Positions 59,360 through 64,000 of a stretch of DNA of 64,000 bases are shown here, piece after piece. The notes under the pieces were generated by a model. It saw nothing but the letters and a program-made list of their open reading frames with translations. It searched no databases and had not been told where the DNA came from. Each line of letters opens with the position of its first letter. The stretch's first letter is position 1. The DNA is from Endothia cerciana (lineage: Eukaryota > Ascomycota > Sordariomycetes > Diaporthales > Cryphonectriaceae). Location: positions 461,381 through 525,380 of the forward strand of contig JALRMH010000025.1 in assembly GCA_026119935.1 (NCBI GenBank), in the 5' to 3' direction. Made by a program: the position numbers and the translations under genes.

Positions 59360-60292
59360 CTCCGGGGCGCAAGGCCGAGCGTTGTCCTAGTCACTGCGGC
59401 GGCCAATATTTGAGCATCGATCATCGAAAACGACGGAGGCACGAATTGGAACCCTCACTATCTGGAGGATTACGCAACAGATGGGATGTCCTCGCTTTCC
59501 GCGTATTAGTATCAGAACCTGGACGTTCAGCTCGAGTATTTTGTGCTGTTCTTTCAGGAGCTGGGCGCCAACTCTCTAAGCACTGCAGCGTATGCCCAGA
59601 CCGGCTCGGATATCAAAGGCTGGACAAAGATTGAGACGAAGTTTCCCACCGAGGACGTCTCTTCGCTCGCGGCCGCGCCCATCGGGACTGGAATCGACGT
59701 GGGCCTGTACATGGAAAACTCGGAAGGAAACGTGGTACAGTATCCTTACAATATCGAGACGAAGGCGCTTGGCAATCCTCAGAGTAAGTGACGAAGCCTC
59801 CTGACGATCCAGACTCTCGGCTCCTAACCAGACTGCTGTTCAGCGACGAATTATGAGCTTGATTATCATACGCCAACCTGCGTGAGTACTCAAGACAACC
59901 GGAAATACTTTACCAACGACACATTACCCGCCTGCACGCAGGGAGACAACGGCTCTTACCTCACGCACCTGATCCTGTTTGCGTCCCAAGACCGGACAAA
60001 CCTGACATTGGTGTCATAGAACTGCTCGAGTGGCTTCGTCCCGCTGCAGAACCGCATCGAGCGACTGCTGCAAAAGGACCGCACGTATCTGGGCTTGACC
60101 ACGACGTCCGGGACGACGACGTTTAATAGTAACATAAGTTTTGTGGATCAGAGGGCCTACGTCGCATACGATGAAGGCAATGGGCCGGCCATAGAGGAGT
60201 GGCAGATTCCCGACAGTGATGGGCAGCTTGATGTGACGGAGCAGGAGGCGGACTGGAGGCTCCTGGGGAGTGTGCCGTTTGGGACCTCATGA
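59360..60292 (+). pseudogene. Unidentified protein gene with three in-frame stops
   Basis: One frame with coding character runs from about 59,380 to 60,290 through two good introns (59,784-59,843, GTAAGT/CAG; 59,882-59,941, GTGAGT/CAG). It is broken by TGA at 59,411, TAG at 59,507 and TAG at 60,017. Recognisable stretches are NDGGTNWNPHYLEDYATDGM, FVLFFQELGANSLS, GTGIDVGLYMENSEGNVVQY and SNISFVDQRAYVAYDEG. The alternating short strands with Gly/Asn turns suggest an all-beta, possibly secreted beta-propeller or lectin-like protein, but I cannot name a family. All three stops can arise from CGA or CAG by C-to-T change, as RIP would give. The 5' end is undefined. A further frame upstream (59,203-59,340) may be part of the same gene. 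Confidence 0.5.
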
Positions 60293-61007
60293 GCCAGCCA
60301 CGTCAGAAAAGAGGGAATGAAGGAACGGGGAAGAAATCGTAAAGGACGTCATAAATCTTGTAAGCCTACCTCTGTACATACATAGGTAGCTATGCTGGCG
60401 CCGTCAGGGAATCGGGACGCATGTTGACAGGAGAGGAAAAAAAGAAGATCCGGGCTGCTGGCGATGTAGCAACGCAGCAGAGCGTCGTCCACTTCCGGGA
60501 GTCAATCTTGTCTCTATCTCTCGCCCGGATTCTGCGTTGATCCGTTGTGGCCGCAGGCTGTTCGCTTGCTTGAAATTGACATAAAAGAACAAAACAAAAC
60601 AAGGCAGAAAACCCATGTGCGGCCAAGCGGTCTTATACTGGCTCCAAGAAGCAAAGGAAGAAGAATATATCAAGAGACGTCGAGGATGATAGCGGGTGAC
60701 ATGGCCCAGGCCGAGGGACAGCGGGAGCGAGGACCCCTGGACCATGCCCGGTAGTTTGGAGGGGTGAAGGTGAGGGAGGACTGGCGCGGGGCAGCTCCTT
60801 TAATCCTGCAATTGGAGGCCACGATTTTCGTGACACCAATTCGACAGCGCCTCGGGCCATCTCCCACACCTTTTACCCCCTTCCACCCCTTGTGACTCAC
60901 CGGCAACACACCAGCCCACCATACGCCTAATAAGCCGTGGTGGCGCTCCTCGGAACCTCGCTGTCCAATTCTCTTCCCTGACCAACTCCGTGCGGAAGTT
61001 ACGAAAT
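60293..61007. promoter_or_regulatory. Promoter region of threonyl-tRNA synthetase
   Basis: No coding frame supported. The last 150 bases before the ATG are C-rich and should contain the transcription start and leader. Confidence 0.4.
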
Positions 61008-63529
61008 ATGGCGGACGCAGCAGCAAAACCCCAGAAGGCCAAGAAGGAGAAGAAGGCCGCCCCCAAGGCCGAGGACTCGGGGCCCCTCGAGATGCAGCCT
61101 CCTCCCTCCTTCCTGCAGGACCGCCTCGACCTCTTCGACCGCCTGAAGGCTAGGCAGGATGAGGAGATCGCCAAGAAGCCCCGCGAGCCCATCAAGATCA
61201 CCATGCCCGACGGTGCTGTCAAGGAGGGCACCTCGTGGGAGACGACGCCTGGCGAGATTGCGCTCGGCATCTCCAAGTCCCTGTACAAGAAGACGGTGGT
61301 GGCGAGGCTGGATGGGGACGACGAGAAGCTGTGGGACCTGGACAGGCCATTCGAGGCGAGCTGCAAACTCGAGCTCCTGGACTTCAACGACCCCAAGGGC
61401 AAGATGGTGTTCTGGCACAGTTCCGCACACGTTCTCGGTGAAGCCTGCGAGCGCCGGTTCGGCTGCTCTCTATGTATAGGAGTAAGCTATCTGCGCCCTC
61501 GCCTGGAGGGTTATGTACTGGAGGCGACAGAGTACTGATCAAGAGTCTTGCAGCCTCCTATCGACTCCGGATTCTACTACGAGATGGCACTTCCCGACGG
61601 TGCGGCCGTTCTGGAAGCGGATTGGAAGCCCCTCGAGACAATCGTGTCCAAGGTCGCAAAGGAGAAGCAGAGGTTCGAGCGTCTGGTGATGACTAAGGAG
61701 GAGCTGCTGGACATGTTCAAGTACAACAAATACAAGGTAAAGGGATACGCCGTGAGGGTTGTTGCGTATATCTGCTGACTGGCGATGCTCTAGCAACACA
61801 TCATCAAGGACAAGATCCCTGACGGGACCTCCACCACCGTCTACCGCAACGGTCCGCTGATCGATCTCTGCCGGGGTCCTCACGTGCCCGACACCGGCAG
61901 GATAGAAGCCTTCTCCATTCTCAAGAACTCCGCGAGTTACTTCTTGGGCAACCAAGAGAATGACTCCCTCCAACGTGTGTACGGTGTCAGTTTCCCCGAC
62001 AAGAAGCTGATGGCAGAGCACAAGAAAATGCTCGAGGAGGCTGCGAAACGGGACCATCGCAAGATCGGAAAGGACCAAGAGCTTTTCTTCTTCGACCCTG
62101 TCAGCCCCGGATCAGCCTTCTGGTTGCCTCACGGCGCTCGTATCTACGGCAGTATCCAGGCGTACCTCAAGAAGGAATACCGCAAGAGGGGCTATGAGGA
62201 AGTCATCACTCCTAACCTGTTCAATGCGGATCTGTGGAAGCAGTCAGGACATTGGCAACACTACAAGGACGACATGTTCATCCAGAAGATAGACGACGTG
62301 GACTTCGGCCTCAAGCCGATGAACTGCCCCTCTCACTTTGTCATGTTCGGCCACAGAGAACGCTCTCATCGAGAACTTCCCCTGCGCTTGGCAGATTTTG
62401 GCGTGTTGCATCGAAATGAGGCCTCCGGTGCACTGTCAGGACTGACCCGCGTGCGGAGATTCCAGCAGGATGACGCACACATCTTCTGCCGCCAAGACCA
62501 GATTAAGCAGGAGGTGGACAACATCTTCGAATTCTTGCAACAGTTCTACAAGATCCTGGGGCTCAAATTCAAGCTGCACCTCTCCACGAGGCCTGAGGGT
62601 TTCATGGGCGAGATTGAGACCTGGGACAAGGCAGAGGCATCCCTGAAGGAATCCTTGGACGGGTTCACCCAGAAGAATGACATGAAGTGGGAGCTGAACC
62701 CCGGCGACGGTGCCTTCTACGGACCAAAGATCGACATCAAGGTCGTGGACAGTCTGAACCGAGAGTGGCAGTGCGCTACTGCTCAGCTGGACTTCGTACA
62801 GCCCGAGAACTTCTCCCTCGAGTACATGACGCCCGAGGGTGCCCAGGCCAAGGCCCAGGAGAAGCAGGAGAAGGACGCTGCAGCGGCTAAACCAGAGCCG
62901 ACGCCCGTCGCGGCCGAGCCCACTACGGCGAAGGAGGCGCCACGTGCGACGAAGAAGCCTCTGACCACAGGCTGCGCCAGGCCCGTCGTCATCCACCGCG
63001 CCATGGCCGGCTCCATCGAACGGTTCACGGGTATCCTGTGCGAGCATTTCGGCGGCAAGTGGCCATTCTGGCTCAGCCCGAGACAGATCATGGTGATCCC
63101 CGTCGGAAAGGGCTTCTATGACTACGCGGAGGAGGTGAAGAGGATCTTCTGGGCGGAGGACATGTGGATCGATGTGGACTTCTCGGGCGAGACGCTGCCC
63201 AAGAAGATCAGGAGGGCGCAGCTGGCGCAGTACAACTTCGTGTTTGGTAAGTCATGACCTGCCCTGCCAGCCCTCATTATACAAGCTCAGAGTTGTATAC
63301 CTGCTAACCTCTCCCGCTCCGCTTAGTTGTTGGTGACGAGGAGATGAAGAACCGCCAGGTCAACATCCGCTACAGAGACGACACGGACACCCAGTCGAGA
63401 GGCTCGCCCGTTGCCCTGGACGAGGCCATCGAGAAGCTCGTCAAGCTCAAGAATGACCACGGCATCTACAACCCTTTCCCGGCGGGCAAGGGCGACGCCA
63501 AGGAGCTGCCCGTGCAGCAGAAGAAGTAG
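61008..63529 (+). CDS. THS1: Threonyl-tRNA synthetase, cytosolic
   Basis: Charges tRNA-Thr with threonine. Exons are 61008-61481, 61554-61736, 61794-63246 and 63327-63529; phases close to 770 residues. The order is a Lys/Ala-rich N-terminus, a TGS domain (about 60-125; IKITMPDG to KLELLDF), an editing domain with HSSAHVLGEACE and LCRGPHVPDTG, and a class II catalytic core. Zinc ligands correspond to Cys397 (MNCPSHF), His448 (QQDDAHIF) and His620 (VVIHRAM); motif 2 is LHRNEASGALSGLTRVRRF. The C-terminal anticodon-binding domain runs from FWLSPRQIMVIP to the end. Two details stand out: Ser399 replaces the usual Gly of MNCPGH, and a 45-residue Ala/Lys/Glu/Pro-rich insertion (about 569-613) separates the catalytic core from the motif 3 helix. 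No mitochondrial presequence is evident, so a cytosolic form is likely. Confidence 0.96.
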
Positions 63530-63874
63530 AGAGCAGGTTAGTCTGACCTGTGAGGCGGCCCCTGCGGATGTTGGGAAGCGGAAAAATCACACATAGACAG
63601 GTAGACAGACTACTGTATGCGGAGTCATGGGAAGGTCGCAGTGAAGATTTATCGTCGCTCGTGAATATTCCTCCCTTGAACATCTGGCCACCGCGCGATT
63701 GCTCGCCGCGCGTAGAAATGACCACCGAGACCTGATGGGAGGCCTAAGTACCACTTAGGTCGTAAGTCCAGCTATAATATAGCGACTAAGCAATATTGGG
63801 TAGCACCACCGCGGTGGCGCGTGTTAGCTGGGTTGTGATGAACCTTCACATTCGTATTGATGATGCTGCTGAGC

Positions 63875-63907
<33 letters not shown>

Positions 63908-64000
63908 GTAGGTCACAAACGTTAGAAGCAGATCTGCAGACAGTACAGGTCGTTGATTCAGGTGGTTGTTGTTGTTAGAAGGAAGGAAGCTATCTAGGCC
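63530..64000. other. 3' flank of threonyl-tRNA synthetase
   Basis: Contains the terminator region and an (AT)n microsatellite at about 63,875-63,902. Nothing else recognised before the window ends. Confidence 0.5.
63875..63902. repeat. (AT)n microsatellite
   Basis: About 14 AT units in the non-coding right edge of the window. Confidence 0.9.

Overview
The window is genomic DNA from a filamentous ascomycete (Pezizomycotina, most likely a Sordariomycete). The basis is short GT-AG introns of about 50-190 bp in most genes, GC-rich coding exons, fungal families (POM152, a Skn7 response regulator, a Whi5/Nrm1-type repressor, a YIL108W-type metalloprotease), a HET-ankyrin relic, and AT-rich stretches carrying C-to-T type nonsense changes as expected from repeat-induced point mutation (RIP). 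The genus cannot be fixed from sequence reading alone.

Layout. 1-13 kb: on the minus strand, a three-exon mitochondrial pyruvate carrier subunit (MPC1), an RWD/DUF1115 protein, a frameshifted CorA-like transporter relic and the pore-membrane nucleoporin POM152. 13-24 kb: a UCH-family deubiquitinase (plus), a Whi5/Nrm1-like G1/S repressor (minus) and a jacalin-tailed zinc metalloprotease (minus). 24-35 kb: gene-poor, with a GC-rich stretch in which I recognise nothing, then an AT-rich block (about 28.6-33.9 kb) holding a decayed HET-ankyrin gene. 35-41 kb: a Dal5-type MFS permease and phosphatidylserine synthase (plus), converging on eIF2B epsilon (minus). 41-48 kb: about 6.6 kb of simple repeats with no recognisable gene. 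48-50 kb: the seven-exon Skn7-type regulator (minus), with about 5 kb of repeat-rich DNA upstream. 55-64 kb: a tRNA-Leu(UAA)-like sequence with a damaged 5' half, an FBXO21-like F-box protein (minus), a nonsense-riddled pseudogene (plus) and threonyl-tRNA synthetase (plus).

Most intact genes are single-copy housekeeping or regulatory genes (mitochondrial import, nuclear pore, ubiquitin, cell cycle, lipid synthesis, translation, stress signalling). They do not form a cluster or pathway. Exon structures were read by hand from splice sites, reading phase and family similarity; where given, all phases close.

The most notable non-genic signals are strand-biased poly-C runs inside introns, a CAGGT/CAGGC array lying about 0.75 kb upstream of both the Whi5-like and the Skn7 gene, and the inactivated accessory genes. 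I found no CRISPR array, no intact transposon and no convincing new gene system.
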